From: JBDKTK01 sp039680225 | GTDB lineage: Bacteria; Desulfobacterota; Syntrophia; Syntrophales; UBA4778 | Length of the DNA: 16,718 nt | Direction: 5' to 3' | NCBI GenBank assembly: GCA_039680225.1 | Contig: JBDKTK010000073.1 | Coordinates: 1-16,718 of the forward strand | Shown here: positions 6,778 to 15,545 of the stretch, in pieces | Position numbering within the stretch: position 1 is the stretch's first letter | How the letters are laid out: each line of letters begins with the position of its first letter | Translations under genes and position numbers: made by a program | Notes under the pieces: generated by a model | Told to the model about the DNA's origin: nothing | The model's input: the letters and a program-made list of their open reading frames with translations, nothing else | The model's database searches: none

Positions 6778-7227
6778 TTAATTTTTCTCGTCTTTATTCT
6801 CATCCGAGGCATGCATTTGGAGCTTGCCGTTGAAATAGGTTTGCTTGACGCTCAACGCCTTTTCCCCGGCCCACCGGTCAAGGCCCATCTTTTTTATCAG
6901 GCAAAGGTTAAACAGCTTGGTGTTGTGCTGCCGTACTGAGGCCTGGTCTGCATAGGGGTGAAGACGGTCGCAGGGGAAATCAGGGCACTCGCAACAAAAT
7001 GCAATCCCTTTTCCGCTTGTGCAGATAAAGACATCGCACGGCTTTGTGTCGCCCAGAAAGGATATCTTGCCCCGGGAATTCCGGCAGCCCCTGCACCTTG
7101 CCGCTTCCAAAGGCAGCCGGTGCCTCTCGGATATCTGAGCCCTGAGATTCATGTCTTCATTGGCGAGGTACGCGGGGCAGTTGAAACAGTCCAATCCGCA
7201 TGGCGACGTCATTTGCTTATAATCCAC
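6778..7227 (-). CDS. Cys-rich DUF3795 family protein
   Basis: Predicted 149-residue soluble protein of unknown function. The N-terminal half is rich in cysteines: CGLDCFNC (10-17), CRGC (45-48), C64, C69, then FCCECPDFPC (77-86). The later segment (NTKLFNLCLIKKMGLDRWA) also matches my memory of DUF3795 proteins. The cysteine spacing suggests zinc or an iron-sulfur cluster, unproven. No signal peptide is seen, although its operon neighbours on both sides have export signals. The start is GTG at 7227 with GGGAG seven bases upstream; the downstream ATG at residue 6 is less well supported. Gaps are 16 bp to the preceding lipoprotein gene and 23 bp to the hydrolase. Confidence 0.87.
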   Translation of the reverse strand: MDYKQMTSPCGLDCFNCPAYLANEDMNLRAQISERHRLPLEAARCRGCRNSRGKISFLGDTKPCDVFICTSGKGIAFCCECPDFPCDRLHPYADQASVRQHNTKLFNLCLIKKMGLDRWAGEKALSVKQTYFNGKLQMHASDENKDEKN

Positions 7228-7243
7228 GGCATTCTCCCTGCGG

Positions 7244-7609
7244 TTATTTTTGAGGTTCGAGTTGAATTTCGATCTCGGTCTGGTCGAGGTCCCAGGCGCC
7301 CGGGAGAAGCAACCCGAAGATGGGGATAATTATAAAGATGCTCCCGGCTATATCATTCTCTCCCGACTTGTTCAGATGATAGTCGATTGTTTCCCTGTAC
7401 GGCGCATATCCTTCCCTGTACGCTTCGACAAGGAGTTTTTTATCCCGCCTCACATAAGCTTTGGCCGGGCAGTCGAACCTTTCTCCATTGAGCATCACCC
7501 TGGTATCCTTCGGACTGCAATTCACGGTAACGAGCTGGGTGCTTGGGTTAAAGGCTGAACAAGCCTGGATAAGAAAAAGGCCGAGCATAACCAAACTTAC
7601 AATTCTCAT
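7244..7609 (-). CDS. Small predicted lipoprotein with PEGA-like segment
   Basis: Predicted 121-residue lipoprotein. A short hydrophobic signal ends in the lipobox-like LIQAC, making Cys17 the probable lipidated residue; Gln at -2 is not ideal. Residues about 28-80 (VTVNCSPKDTRVMLNGERF, then EAYREGYAPY) resemble a PEGA-type surface domain. A second hydrophobic stretch (about 88-104, IFIIIPIFGLLLPGA) could cross or lie in the membrane, and the tail is acidic and Glu-rich. Start ATG 7609 is preceded by GGGAG. It heads the set with the DUF3795 and hydrolase genes. A specific function is not known to me. Confidence 0.78.
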   Translation of the reverse strand: MRIVSLVMLGLFLIQACSAFNPSTQLVTVNCSPKDTRVMLNGERFDCPAKAYVRRDKKLLVEAYREGYAPYRETIDYHLNKSGENDIAGSIFIIIPIFGLLLPGAWDLDQTEIEIQLEPQK

Positions 7610-7956
7610 GAGACTCCCGTTTCCTTCAATAAAAGATGATACTTGGTATCATACCCCGGACATATCGTAAATCCTTTATTCCCATTTCTCCTGAACAGAG
7701 GCGGTGATTTGGGGAGTGGATTTCATAACTTCTGATGAACGGGAATATTAACTTAGACATAATCAGGAATTTCCCTTCGGAAAATCAGTCCCGCCCTGAA
7801 TGTGTTTCGTTCATGGTTCTATAATAATTATGCCGTTATCTGCCCGAACTGCCCGGTCGCGTCCCAAAACACATTTCAGAAGTTCCTGCGTAGTCCCGGC
7901 AATTGGTCCGCGAGGATTTTTTCATCTCAAGCTTACATGAGCGGGAGTGTCCAGGA
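7610..7956. other. Divergent control region between lipoprotein operon and efflux operon
   Basis: This 347-bp gap must hold promoters for both operons. It contains a palindrome at 7636-7652 near the lipoprotein gene and a TATAAT hexamer at 7820-7825 on the plus strand. The best -35 partner for that hexamer (CTGAAT, 18 bp upstream) is weak. No regulator gene and no convincing short gene is present; a plus-strand frame crossing 7802-8005 has no ribosome-binding site and overlaps the efflux gene. Confidence 0.45.
7636..7652 (-). promoter_or_regulatory. Palindromic operator candidate overlapping a -10 box
   Basis: ATGATAC (7636-7642) and GTATCAT (7646-7652) form perfect 7-bp arms around TTG. On the minus strand a TATGAT hexamer, one mismatch from the sigma-70 -10 consensus, runs from 7653 to 7648 and so overlaps one arm. 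The centre lies about 35 bp before the lipoprotein ATG. No good -35 is visible. This layout suits a repressor site controlling the lipoprotein-DUF3795-hydrolase set. Confidence 0.4.
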
Positions 7957-9549
7957 ATGGCCAATACGGCACAAAACAGATACAGGCTGGGCCTGCCATA
8001 TTTAGTCCTGTCGCTCCTGGCCGCCGTTTTTATCTCGGGGTGCCTCAAGGTCGGCCCGGATTTTCAGCGGCCTGAAGCGCCTGTCTCCCCCGCTTGGGTG
8101 GAAAGGGACGGCGGCCGCGTCCGTAACGAACCTGCCGATTTTCGCGCCTGGTGGAAGGTCTTTAACGATCCGGTCCTGGACAGATTGATGGACATGGCCT
8201 ACGGGCAAAACCCTTCCCTGCAGATTGCCGGGACCAGGGTTTTGCAGGCGCGCGCCCAGCTCGGCATCGTAACCGGCGAGTTTTATCCCCAGACGCAAGC
8301 CGCAGCCGGCTCCCTGCAATGGAACAGGTCAAGCAAGGCCGCGTCATTCGGCAGCGGGTTGAGCTACACCGAGGCCCAGGTCGGGGCCAACATAAGCTGG
8401 GAGCTGGATTTCTGGGGACGCTTCCGGAGGGCCATTGAATCGGCCGACGCCGGCTGGTTTGGTTCACTGGCCAATTATGACAACACCCTGGTAAGCCTTA
8501 CGGCAGATGTGGCCAATTCATACATCCAGATCCGGACGCTTGAAAAAAGGATCGAGATCGCCAATCAGAACGCGCTCATCCAGAGAGAAAACCTCGGGAT
8601 AGCGGAGGCGCGATTCCAGTTCGGGCTTGTCTCCGAGCTGGACGTCGAACAGGCCAGGACCGCGCTGAACAGCACTCTGTCATCCATCCCGCCCCTCGAA
8701 GCCCAGCTGGGCCAGTCCAATCACGCGCTGTGCCTGCTCCTGGGAGTCACGCCCGGAAGCCTGGGTCAGATACTTTCGGGATCGTCCGGCATCCCCGTCG
8801 CCCCCGCGCAGGTTGCGGCAGGCATCCCCGCCGACCTGCTGCGCAGAAGGCCGGACATCCGGATGGCCGAATACCAGGCTGCAGCCCAATGCGCCCGGAT
8901 CGGAGTGGCCAAGGCAGACTTGTACCCCGCCTTCACCCTCAGCGGTTTTTTCGGGTTCCTTTCGACTGACGTCGCCCCGTCCAGACTGGGCGATATTGCC
9001 AAATGGAGCAGCCGCACCTACCAGGCCGGCCCGTCAATTCAATGGAATATCCTCAACTACGGGCGAATCACAAATAACGTCCGGCTGCAGGATGCCGTGT
9101 TCCAGGAATACCTCGTTACTTATGAAAACGCCGTATTGTCGGCACAGAAAGACGTTGAGGACAACCTGATCGCATTCGCGAGGGCACAGGACGGGGCCGC
9201 CCTCCTCGCCCGGAGCGCCGCAGCCGCCGGGCGGGCCCTGGACCTTGCCGTGCTGCAGTACCAGGCAGGTGCACGGGATTTCACGACGGTGATAACCGCC
9301 CAGCAGGCGCTCCTGACTCAGCAGGACAGCCTGGCTTCCACATTGGGCACTCTTTCCAGCAGCGTTGTGGGGGTTTACCGGGCGCTGGGCGGCGGCTGGG
9401 AAATCCGGGAGGGCCGGGACCTCATTCCTCCCGGCATGAAATCGGAAATGGCCAGCAGGCTTAACTGGGGAGAATTGCTGTCCCCTAAATCTTATAATCC
9501 GCTGTCTCAAGAACCGCCGAAACACCTGGTCCGGCCGCCCGACTGGTAG
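7957..9549 (+). CDS. RND efflux outer-membrane factor lipoprotein (NodT/OprM/TolC-like)
   Basis: Predicted 530-residue outer-membrane channel of a tripartite efflux system. A lipoprotein signal peptide ends at ISGC, so Cys29 is the probable lipidated residue. GPDFQRPEAPV and FRAWWKVFNDPVLDRLM are family hallmarks, followed by two outer-membrane-efflux (OEP) repeats. NPSLQIAGTRVLQARAQLGI marks the first, and the mirrored region around RRRPDIRMAEYQAAAQCARIG the second. I chose ATG at 7957: GGGAG lies nine bases upstream and it gives a proper signal peptide. The frame opens earlier, at a TTG at 7903, without support. It is the first gene of an OMF-MFP-RND operon; the reversed order is not unusual. 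Transported compounds are unknown. Confidence 0.93.
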   Translation: MANTAQNRYRLGLPYLVLSLLAAVFISGCLKVGPDFQRPEAPVSPAWVERDGGRVRNEPADFRAWWKVFNDPVLDRLMDMAYGQNPSLQIAGTRVLQARAQLGIVTGEFYPQTQAAAGSLQWNRSSKAASFGSGLSYTEAQVGANISWELDFWGRFRRAIESADAGWFGSLANYDNTLVSLTADVANSYIQIRTLEKRIEIANQNALIQRENLGIAEARFQFGLVSELDVEQARTALNSTLSSIPPLEAQLGQSNHALCLLLGVTPGSLGQILSGSSGIPVAPAQVAAGIPADLLRRRPDIRMAEYQAAAQCARIGVAKADLYPAFTLSGFFGFLSTDVAPSRLGDIAKWSSRTYQAGPSIQWNILNYGRITNNVRLQDAVFQEYLVTYENAVLSAQKDVEDNLIAFARAQDGAALLARSAAAAGRALDLAVLQYQAGARDFTTVITAQQALLTQQDSLASTLGTLSSSVVGVYRALGGGWEIREGRDLIPPGMKSEMASRLNWGELLSPKSYNPLSQEPPKHLVRPPDW

Positions 9550-9578
9550 CCGGCCTCTCCAAGGCAATCGGAGAAAAC

Positions 9579-10781
9579 ATGCCGGGAACGAGTATGATCA
9601 ATTCCGCACCGCTTCGGGTGATCACGGCCGGGGTTTGGATATGTCTGCTGTTTTTTATTTTGTGCGGCTGCAGGCAGCAGCAACAAGCCGCGCCTCCCCC
9701 GCCCAAGGTCTCGGTCGCCCAGCCCGTCAGCCGGCAACTGACCGAATACCTTGAACTCACCGGGAACACGCAGGCAATCTACACGGTGCAGTTGGTCGCG
9801 CGGGTTGCGGGGTACCTCGAAAAGGTTTTCTTCAAGGACGGACAGATAATCAAAAAAGGCCAGCCGCTTTTCCTGATCCAGCGCAATACATATGAAGCCG
9901 CCCTCATGCAGGCCGAGGCCCAGATCCTCTATCAAAAGGCCCAGCTTGAATACGCCACGGTCCAGCTGGCGCGCTACTCCGACCTGCTCCCCCGCAAGGC
10001 CGCGGCCCAGGCGGATGTCGATAACTGGCGCTACCAGCGCGATTCGGCAAGGGCCAACCTTCAAAATGCCCGGGCCCAGCGGGACCTGGCGAAGCTCAAC
10101 CTTTCGTATACACGGGTCACCGCCCCTTTCGACGGACGGATTGACCGGAGGCTTCAGGACCCCGGCAATTACGTCGGGTCGGGAGGGAACACACCCCTGG
10201 CCGTGATCAACCAGATCGACCCGATTTACGTCTATTTCAATATCAGCGACATGGACCTGGCCCGTCTGATGAAAATTACAGAAGGCATTCCGGGACAGGG
10301 GGCGGCGGGCAAATGGCCCGCTGAAATGGGACTGGTCGGGGAAGTAGGCTACCCCCATGAGGGACGTCTCGATTTTGCCTCGATCAGCCTGGCCCCGACT
10401 ACCGGCACATTGCTGATGCGCGGGTCCTTTCCCAACGCGTCGGGGAGGATCCTGCCGGGCCTCTATGCCCGGTTGAGGGTCCCGATGGACAAGAGGGCGG
10501 CCCTGCTCATCCCTGAAACGGCAATCGGGAGCGACCAGCAGGGGCAATTTGTCCTGATCGTAAACGCGCAAAGCGCGGTCGAGCGGCGCAACGTCCGGAC
10601 GGGTTCCGTGGTGGATATCAACCAGCGCGCTGTTTTCGAAGGCCTCACAGGAAATGAATGGGTGATAGTTGAGGGGAGCAATAAGGTCAAACCGGGTCAA
10701 GCAGTCACAGCCGAGAGGAAACCCGCAACGCCTCCCGGCCAGGCCCTGCAGGTCCCGGCACAAGGGCAGTCGGGGCAATGA
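9579..10781 (+). CDS. RND efflux periplasmic adaptor (membrane-fusion protein), AcrA/MexA-type lipoprotein
   Basis: Predicted 400-residue adaptor that joins the inner-membrane pump to the outer-membrane factor. The signal ends in the lipobox LCGC, making Cys31 the likely lipid anchor. Landmarks are the first half of the lipoyl domain (VQLVARVAGYLEKVFFKDGQIIKKGQPLF, about 70-98), an alpha-helical coiled-coil hairpin (about 100-172), the second lipoyl half (LSYTRVTAPFDGRIDRR, about 175-191), then beta-barrel and membrane-proximal domains. The C-terminal tail is rich in Pro and Gln. GGAG lies five bases before the ATG. It starts 29 bp after the outer-membrane factor stop and overlaps the pump gene by four bases (ATGA), a sign of translational coupling. 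Confidence 0.94.
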   Translation: MPGTSMINSAPLRVITAGVWICLLFFILCGCRQQQQAAPPPPKVSVAQPVSRQLTEYLELTGNTQAIYTVQLVARVAGYLEKVFFKDGQIIKKGQPLFLIQRNTYEAALMQAEAQILYQKAQLEYATVQLARYSDLLPRKAAAQADVDNWRYQRDSARANLQNARAQRDLAKLNLSYTRVTAPFDGRIDRRLQDPGNYVGSGGNTPLAVINQIDPIYVYFNISDMDLARLMKITEGIPGQGAAGKWPAEMGLVGEVGYPHEGRLDFASISLAPTTGTLLMRGSFPNASGRILPGLYARLRVPMDKRAALLIPETAIGSDQQGQFVLIVNAQSAVERRNVRTGSVVDINQRAVFEGLTGNEWVIVEGSNKVKPGQAVTAERKPATPPGQALQVPAQGQSGQ

Positions 10782-13700
10782 TCTCCAGGTTCTTCATCGA
10801 TCGTCCCATCCTGGCCAACGTGATCGCTGTCATCACCGTGATAATCGGGGCGGTCTGTTTATATGTCCTGCCGGTCGCCCAATATCCCCAGATCGTCCCG
10901 CCGACCATCCAGGTCACGAGCCGCTACCCCGGGGCAAGCGCCCAGGTTGTGGCGGATACGATCGGCATTCCCATAGAGCAGGCAGTCAACGGCGTCGAAG
11001 GTTCCATTTACATGTCTTCGACGAGCAGCAGCGACGGTTCCTATACGCTGACGATCACCTTCGATGTGGGCACGGACCTGAACACCTCGCTGGCCCTCGT
11101 CCAGAACCTGGTCAACAGTTCGCTCGCCCAGCTCCCCGGGGGCGCCCAGCAGCAGGGGGTCACGGTGAGGAAGGTCTCACCCAATATCCTTCTGGTGGTC
11201 AGTCTTTATTCCGACGACGAGCGTTTTGACGAGGCTTTCCTGTCCAATTACGGCGTGATCAATCTCCAGAATCCCCTGGCCAGGATACCGGGCGTGGGCC
11301 TGGTGAGGGTATTCGGCGCCGGCCCTTACAGCATGCGCGCCTGGCTTGATCCGCAGAGGCTCCAGATATTCGGCTTGACGACAACCGATGTGCTGACGGC
11401 CATCCAGGGGCAGAACGTCCAGGTCGCTGCAGGGCAGCTCGGGACGCCTCCCATACCCGGCAATCAGCCGCTGCAGCTGACGATGAATGCGCTCGGCAGG
11501 CTCTCAGATGCCGCCGAATTTGAAAATATCATAATCAGGTCGGCTTCCGGCACTGCCCCGCAAATCGTGCGCCTGCGCGACATCGCCCGGGTGGAGCTCA
11601 GCCAGCAGAACTTCAGCAATTTCGCTCGATATTCGGGGCACAAATCCGCGCAGATCGTTGTTTTCGCCCTGCCCGAGGCCAATGCCATCAAGGTGGCCGA
11701 CGGAATCTACGAGGCCATGGCCGATATGGGCCGGCAGTTCCCGCAGGGTTTGACTTATTCCATCGGCTTCGACACAACAATATTCGTCAGGGAGGCAATC
11801 GCCAGCGTCTACCAGACCCTGTTCATCGCCGGCATGCTCGTGCTCATCGTGATCCTCTTATTCCTGCAGAATTTCCGGGCCATGCTTGTCCCCGCCACCA
11901 CCGTTCCCGTAACGATTGTCGGCGCTTTCATCGCCATCCTCGCGCTCAATTTCACCGTTAACCTGATGACGCTCTTTGCCCTTATCCTGGTGATCGGGAT
12001 CGTCGTGGACGACGCCATCGTCATCGTCGAAAACAGTTCCTTCTACATCGAGCAGGGAATGCCGCAAAGAGAGGCCACGATCAGGGCCATGGACGAACTT
12101 ACCGGCCCCATCATGGGGATCACCCTGGCGCTGGTTTCGGTGTTTCTGCCTGCGGCTTTCCTGCCCGGCATCGAGGGGCAGGTCTTCCGCCAGTTTGCGC
12201 TCGTCATCGCAGCCACTTCGGTGATCAGCGCCATAAACGCCCTCACCCTGAAGCCGGTCCAATGCGCCCTGTGGTTGAGGCCGCGCGGCACGAAAAAGCC
12301 GAACCGCTTTCTGCGCTGGTTCAACAGCGGTTTCCAGAGATTGACGAATTTTTACATCGGGGTGGTCACGCGGATGGTGAAAAGACCCGTCCTGATGCTG
12401 GTCATCTTTGCCATTGTGATCGGCCTTACCGTGGTGGGATTCATCCGGCAGCCCACCGGCTTCCTCCCGACCGAGGACCAGGGCTACGGCATTCTTCTCA
12501 CCAGGCTCCCGGAAGGCGCGGCGCAGCCGAGATTGCGCGATGCAGCTTACCGGACCAGCGATGTCCTGAGAAATATCAACGGTGTCGCAAACTGGGTCCA
12601 GATCGGCGGATATTCCCTGCTGGACGGCGCCAACCTGCCCAACTTCGCGACAACCTTTATCATCTACAAGGACTGGAAAGAGCGGGGCGCCAAGCTCAAC
12701 CAGGACGTAATCAATGCCGATATAAACAGGCAACTGGCCGGCATCCCTGACGCCCAGGCATTTGTGGTGGTCCCCCCGCCGATCAGGGGGCTCGGCCAGA
12801 CCGGCGGTTTCCAAATCGTGATCGAGGACCGCGGCAGCCTCGGGCTGCAGGAGCTTCAGCGGGCAGCCGGTGAGGTCATCCGGGAGGGCAATTCAAATCC
12901 CATGCTCAAAAACATTGCCATGACCTTCAGCATCAGCAGCCCGCAGCTCTACCTTGAAATCGACCGGACCAAGGCAGAGTCCCTGCAGGTGCCCACCTCC
13001 AATGTGTTCGATACATTGCAGGCTTATCTCGGCTCAACATTCGTCAACCTGTTCAATAAATTCAACCAGGTCTTCCAGGTTTACATCCAGGCCGACGACC
13101 AGTACCGCCTGAAACCCGAGGACATTAAAAAATTATATGCCAGGAATGTTTCGGGGGGAATGGTCCCCCTCGGGAGCATAATTGATGTAAAGCCGATCCG
13201 CGGGCCTGAATTGATTACCCGCTATAATCTTTATCCCGCTGCCTCGATCTTCGGATCAGCGGCGCCGGATGTAAGTTCCGGGCAGGCATTGAAGATCATG
13301 GAGCAGATTGCGGGCAGCTCTCTGGGCCAGGGAATGGCATATGACTGGACCTCCACGAGCTACCAGGAAAAGCGGGTGGGGAAACAGCCGTATTTCATTT
13401 ACGCCCTTTCGATCGTTCTCGTGTATCTCGTCCTGGCGGGCCTTTACGAGAGTTGGACATCTCCGGCGGCGGTCATCCTGGTAGTCCCGATGGCGTTGCT
13501 CGGTGTCCTCCTGGGGCTGATCATAAGGGGATACGACAACAACCTTTATACCCAGGTGGGACTCGTGCTGATGATCGCCCTGGCAAGCAAGAACGCCATC
13601 CTGATCGTGGAATTCGCGCGCGACCTGCACGGCTCAGGAATGTCCATACCCGAAGCCGCCATCGAAGCCACCCGCCGGCGCTTCCGCCCGATCGTGATGA

Positions 13701-13939
13701 CCTCCTTCGCTTTCATTGTCGGAGTCGCGCCCCTGCTCTTTGCATTCGGGGCGGGCTCGGAAAGCCAGCGCTCGATCGGCACTGTCGTCTTTGGGGGCAT
13801 GCTCTCATCGACAATCGTAGCCATCCCCTTTGTCCCGGTCTTCTACGTCCTGACAGAACGCCTGAACGACAGGTGGAAGAAACGGAAAGGCCCTCCTCCG
13901 GAATCGACGGCTGAATCAAAAGGAGAAAAAAATGATTGA
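10778..13939 (+). CDS. RND multidrug efflux pump, HAE1 family (AcrB/MexB-like)
   Basis: Predicted 1053-residue inner-membrane proton antiporter, the usual length for the hydrophobe/amphiphile efflux-1 family. It opens with MISRFFIDRPILANVIA and has 12 expected membrane helices with two large periplasmic loops. Proton-relay residues are present: D411-D412 in helix 4 (GIVVDDAIVIVEN) and K938 in helix 10 (ALASKNAILIVEF). GFLPTEDQGY (561-570) is a family signature after helix 7. In helix 6, where members usually read SALTLTP, this protein has NALTLKPVQC (487-496). Start ATG 10778 overlaps the adaptor stop. A hydrophilic Lys/Glu-rich tail ends the protein. Substrate range cannot be predicted; solvents, bile-like compounds, dyes or antibiotics are typical of the family. 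Confidence 0.96.
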   Translation: MISRFFIDRPILANVIAVITVIIGAVCLYVLPVAQYPQIVPPTIQVTSRYPGASAQVVADTIGIPIEQAVNGVEGSIYMSSTSSSDGSYTLTITFDVGTDLNTSLALVQNLVNSSLAQLPGGAQQQGVTVRKVSPNILLVVSLYSDDERFDEAFLSNYGVINLQNPLARIPGVGLVRVFGAGPYSMRAWLDPQRLQIFGLTTTDVLTAIQGQNVQVAAGQLGTPPIPGNQPLQLTMNALGRLSDAAEFENIIIRSASGTAPQIVRLRDIARVELSQQNFSNFARYSGHKSAQIVVFALPEANAIKVADGIYEAMADMGRQFPQGLTYSIGFDTTIFVREAIASVYQTLFIAGMLVLIVILLFLQNFRAMLVPATTVPVTIVGAFIAILALNFTVNLMTLFALILVIGIVVDDAIVIVENSSFYIEQGMPQREATIRAMDELTGPIMGITLALVSVFLPAAFLPGIEGQVFRQFALVIAATSVISAINALTLKPVQCALWLRPRGTKKPNRFLRWFNSGFQRLTNFYIGVVTRMVKRPVLMLVIFAIVIGLTVVGFIRQPTGFLPTEDQGYGILLTRLPEGAAQPRLRDAAYRTSDVLRNINGVANWVQIGGYSLLDGANLPNFATTFIIYKDWKERGAKLNQDVINADINRQLAGIPDAQAFVVVPPPIRGLGQTGGFQIVIEDRGSLGLQELQRAAGEVIREGNSNPMLKNIAMTFSISSPQLYLEIDRTKAESLQVPTSNVFDTLQAYLGSTFVNLFNKFNQVFQVYIQADDQYRLKPEDIKKLYARNVSGGMVPLGSIIDVKPIRGPELITRYNLYPAASIFGSAAPDVSSGQALKIMEQIAGSSLGQGMAYDWTSTSYQEKRVGKQPYFIYALSIVLVYLVLAGLYESWTSPAAVILVVPMALLGVLLGLIIRGYDNNLYTQVGLVLMIALASKNAILIVEFARDLHGSGMSIPEAAIEATRRRFRPIVMTSFAFIVGVAPLLFAFGAGSESQRSIGTVVFGGMLSSTIVAIPFVPVFYVLTERLNDRWKKRKGPPPESTAESKGEKND

Positions 13940-13941
13940 GC

Positions 13942-13969
13942 AGGTTTAATGCCGTACGGACTTAAACCT
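13942..13969. terminator. Stem-loop between convergent genes, weak terminator candidate
   Basis: AGGTTTAA (13942-13949) and TTAAACCT (13962-13969) form perfect 8-bp arms. The 12-base loop itself holds the small palindrome CCGTACGG (13952-13959). It exactly fills the 31-bp gap between the RND pump stop and the stop of the minus-strand oxidoreductase. There is no clear U tract on either side, so its strength as an intrinsic terminator is doubtful. Confidence 0.45.
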
Positions 13970-13970
13970 C

Positions 13971-15488
13971 TTATGCCACCCCGTAGTCCTTGCCCGTAAT
14001 CTTTGCCGCGCATATCAGGCCCGCCGCAACGGCGCAATCCATGGCCACGCCGTAGCCTTTAACGGTGTCGCCGGCGAAGTAGAGGCCGGAAACAGCCGGG
14101 GCCTCGACCGGGGCCTTCAACGTGCCCGCCTGGCTTTTTGATTTCGCCACTCCCTCCAGTTTCCAGGCGGTGGGGAACAATGCCCAGTCAACGCTCTTGC
14201 GGAAACCGGGATAGCGGCGCTCCAGGTAATCCATTATGAGGCGGCAGGCCTTCATCATCAGTTCCTTGTCCCTGGCCTCTTTTTCGGTCACGGGGGCATA
14301 TGCCGTCATCAGGTGTTTGCCGCCGGGCGCGCAGGACGGGTCAATCATGGACTGGATGTTCCAGCACATGTAAATGTCGTACTCAAAACCCTCCTGCTTC
14401 GGGATCACGTAAGTGTCCTTCACCCCGACCTTCCATTCCCGTTCCGGCAGGACCAGCCTGTTCAAGCCGAAATACGGGGCAATGGAACCATAGCCATAGA
14501 GGTTTTCCGTCCTGTCGGCCCACTGCTGCGGGAAGGCCTTCTTATCGGCGACTTTAAAGCTGTCCTGGACGGGGATATTGCTGACGACCCTGCAGGCAAG
14601 GACTTCAACATCTTTGCCGTGTTCATCAGACAGGACGACGCCGGCCGCGCTGCCGTCCCGAATAATGATTTCTTTCACTTTCGCGTTAAGGACCAGATCG
14701 CCCCCCAAGTCCATAAAGCGGTTGGCGACCGCCTGGCTCCAGCGCATGATGCCGCCGACGGTAAATCCCGAGGGCCATTTCGCCCTGCCTGCTTTAAAGC
14801 GGGGATTGATAATGGTCCCCATGTAACGGAAGATGTCGCCGATAGAGATGTCGTCGGGATCGTTTATGGTCGTTATTAATGTGGACACTGCATGGATCAT
14901 CCCGAAAACGGTCTTGTTTTCATACAAGTCGTTTTCCCTGCACCACTGGGTTACCGATATTTTTTCAAGGGCATCGAAGTCCGCATCTTTCATCTTCAGC
15001 GAAGCCAGGTAGAAACGGTGCAGGGGTATCCGCTGCTCCGCGAGTATTTTCTGCAGGTTCTCGTCCATCCTGCCCGCGTGAAAGTCCATGTACCATTCGT
15101 CGCCGATATAGGTGCTGTTTATATTTCCGGCCATCGGCACGCCCGTGCCCAGCAGGTCGTCAAGGTCCCGGAAATAACCGTCGCCGTTGAGCGCCACGCC
15201 GTGGTAGCCGACATCCAGCGTGTACCACCGGAGCATTTGGCGGGAGATTATCTCATCGAGCCCCGGTTCGCTGTAAGGAAGCCAGGAATACTGTTTTCCG
15301 AGGAGCCCGGTGTACCATCCGGCCCCGTTTGCCAGGATCTCTTCTCCCCGTATGCTCATCGCGCGTCCGCCCACGCGGTCGCACTGCTCGATGAGCAGGG
15401 TCTTGAGCCCTTCGCGCGCGCATAGCCCGGCGACCGTCAACCCCCCGACACCCGCGCCGACAACAATCACATCGTACTTTTTATCCAT
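13971..15488 (-). CDS. FAD-dependent oxidoreductase (phytoene desaturase/amine oxidase superfamily)
   Basis: Predicted 505-residue flavoprotein. The N-terminus is an FAD-binding Rossmann fold: VIVVGAGVGGLTVAG with GAGVGG at 11-16, ribose-binding E34, then the superfamily motif RVGGRA (38-43). The C-terminus carries GLYFAGDTVKGYGVAMDCAVAAG, the second FAD contact common to phytoene desaturases, amine oxidases and their relatives. There is no signal peptide or obvious membrane helix. The middle substrate domain does not point to carotenoids in particular, and no carotenoid gene is nearby, so I leave the substrate open. The start ATG at 15488 is preceded by GGAGG. It is 57 bp downstream of the PHP gene on the same strand and convergent with the efflux operon. 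Confidence 0.87.
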   Translation of the reverse strand: MDKKYDVIVVGAGVGGLTVAGLCAREGLKTLLIEQCDRVGGRAMSIRGEEILANGAGWYTGLLGKQYSWLPYSEPGLDEIISRQMLRWYTLDVGYHGVALNGDGYFRDLDDLLGTGVPMAGNINSTYIGDEWYMDFHAGRMDENLQKILAEQRIPLHRFYLASLKMKDADFDALEKISVTQWCRENDLYENKTVFGMIHAVSTLITTINDPDDISIGDIFRYMGTIINPRFKAGRAKWPSGFTVGGIMRWSQAVANRFMDLGGDLVLNAKVKEIIIRDGSAAGVVLSDEHGKDVEVLACRVVSNIPVQDSFKVADKKAFPQQWADRTENLYGYGSIAPYFGLNRLVLPEREWKVGVKDTYVIPKQEGFEYDIYMCWNIQSMIDPSCAPGGKHLMTAYAPVTEKEARDKELMMKACRLIMDYLERRYPGFRKSVDWALFPTAWKLEGVAKSKSQAGTLKAPVEAPAVSGLYFAGDTVKGYGVAMDCAVAAGLICAAKITGKDYGVA

Positions 15489-15545
15489 AAAGCCAAGCCT
15501 CCAACCGGAATTCCATGCTTAAAAATCCGCCATGTCCGTTGTTCC

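Noticed and set aside
7820..7825. TATAAT hexamer as the main promoter of the efflux operon
   Set aside because: The hexamer is perfect but the only -35 partner at usable spacing (CTGAAT) is poor, so it is noted in the intergenic entry and not called as a promoter.
7903..7956. Upstream TTG extension of the outer-membrane factor
   Set aside because: It would bury the lipoprotein signal peptide behind 18 extra residues; the ATG at 7957 has a GGGAG and a proper N-terminus.
9507..10778. Long open frame of about 423 codons on the minus strand
   Set aside because: It lies wholly antisense to the adaptor gene, which has a clear family match, ribosome-binding site and operon overlap. Its translation is rich in Arg, Gly and Asp with no family motif, typical of an antisense shadow in GC-rich DNA.
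11858..12814. Open frame of about 318 codons on the minus strand
   Set aside because: It lies antisense inside the RND pump gene; the composition is low-complexity Asp/His/Gly/Arg and no domain is recognisable.
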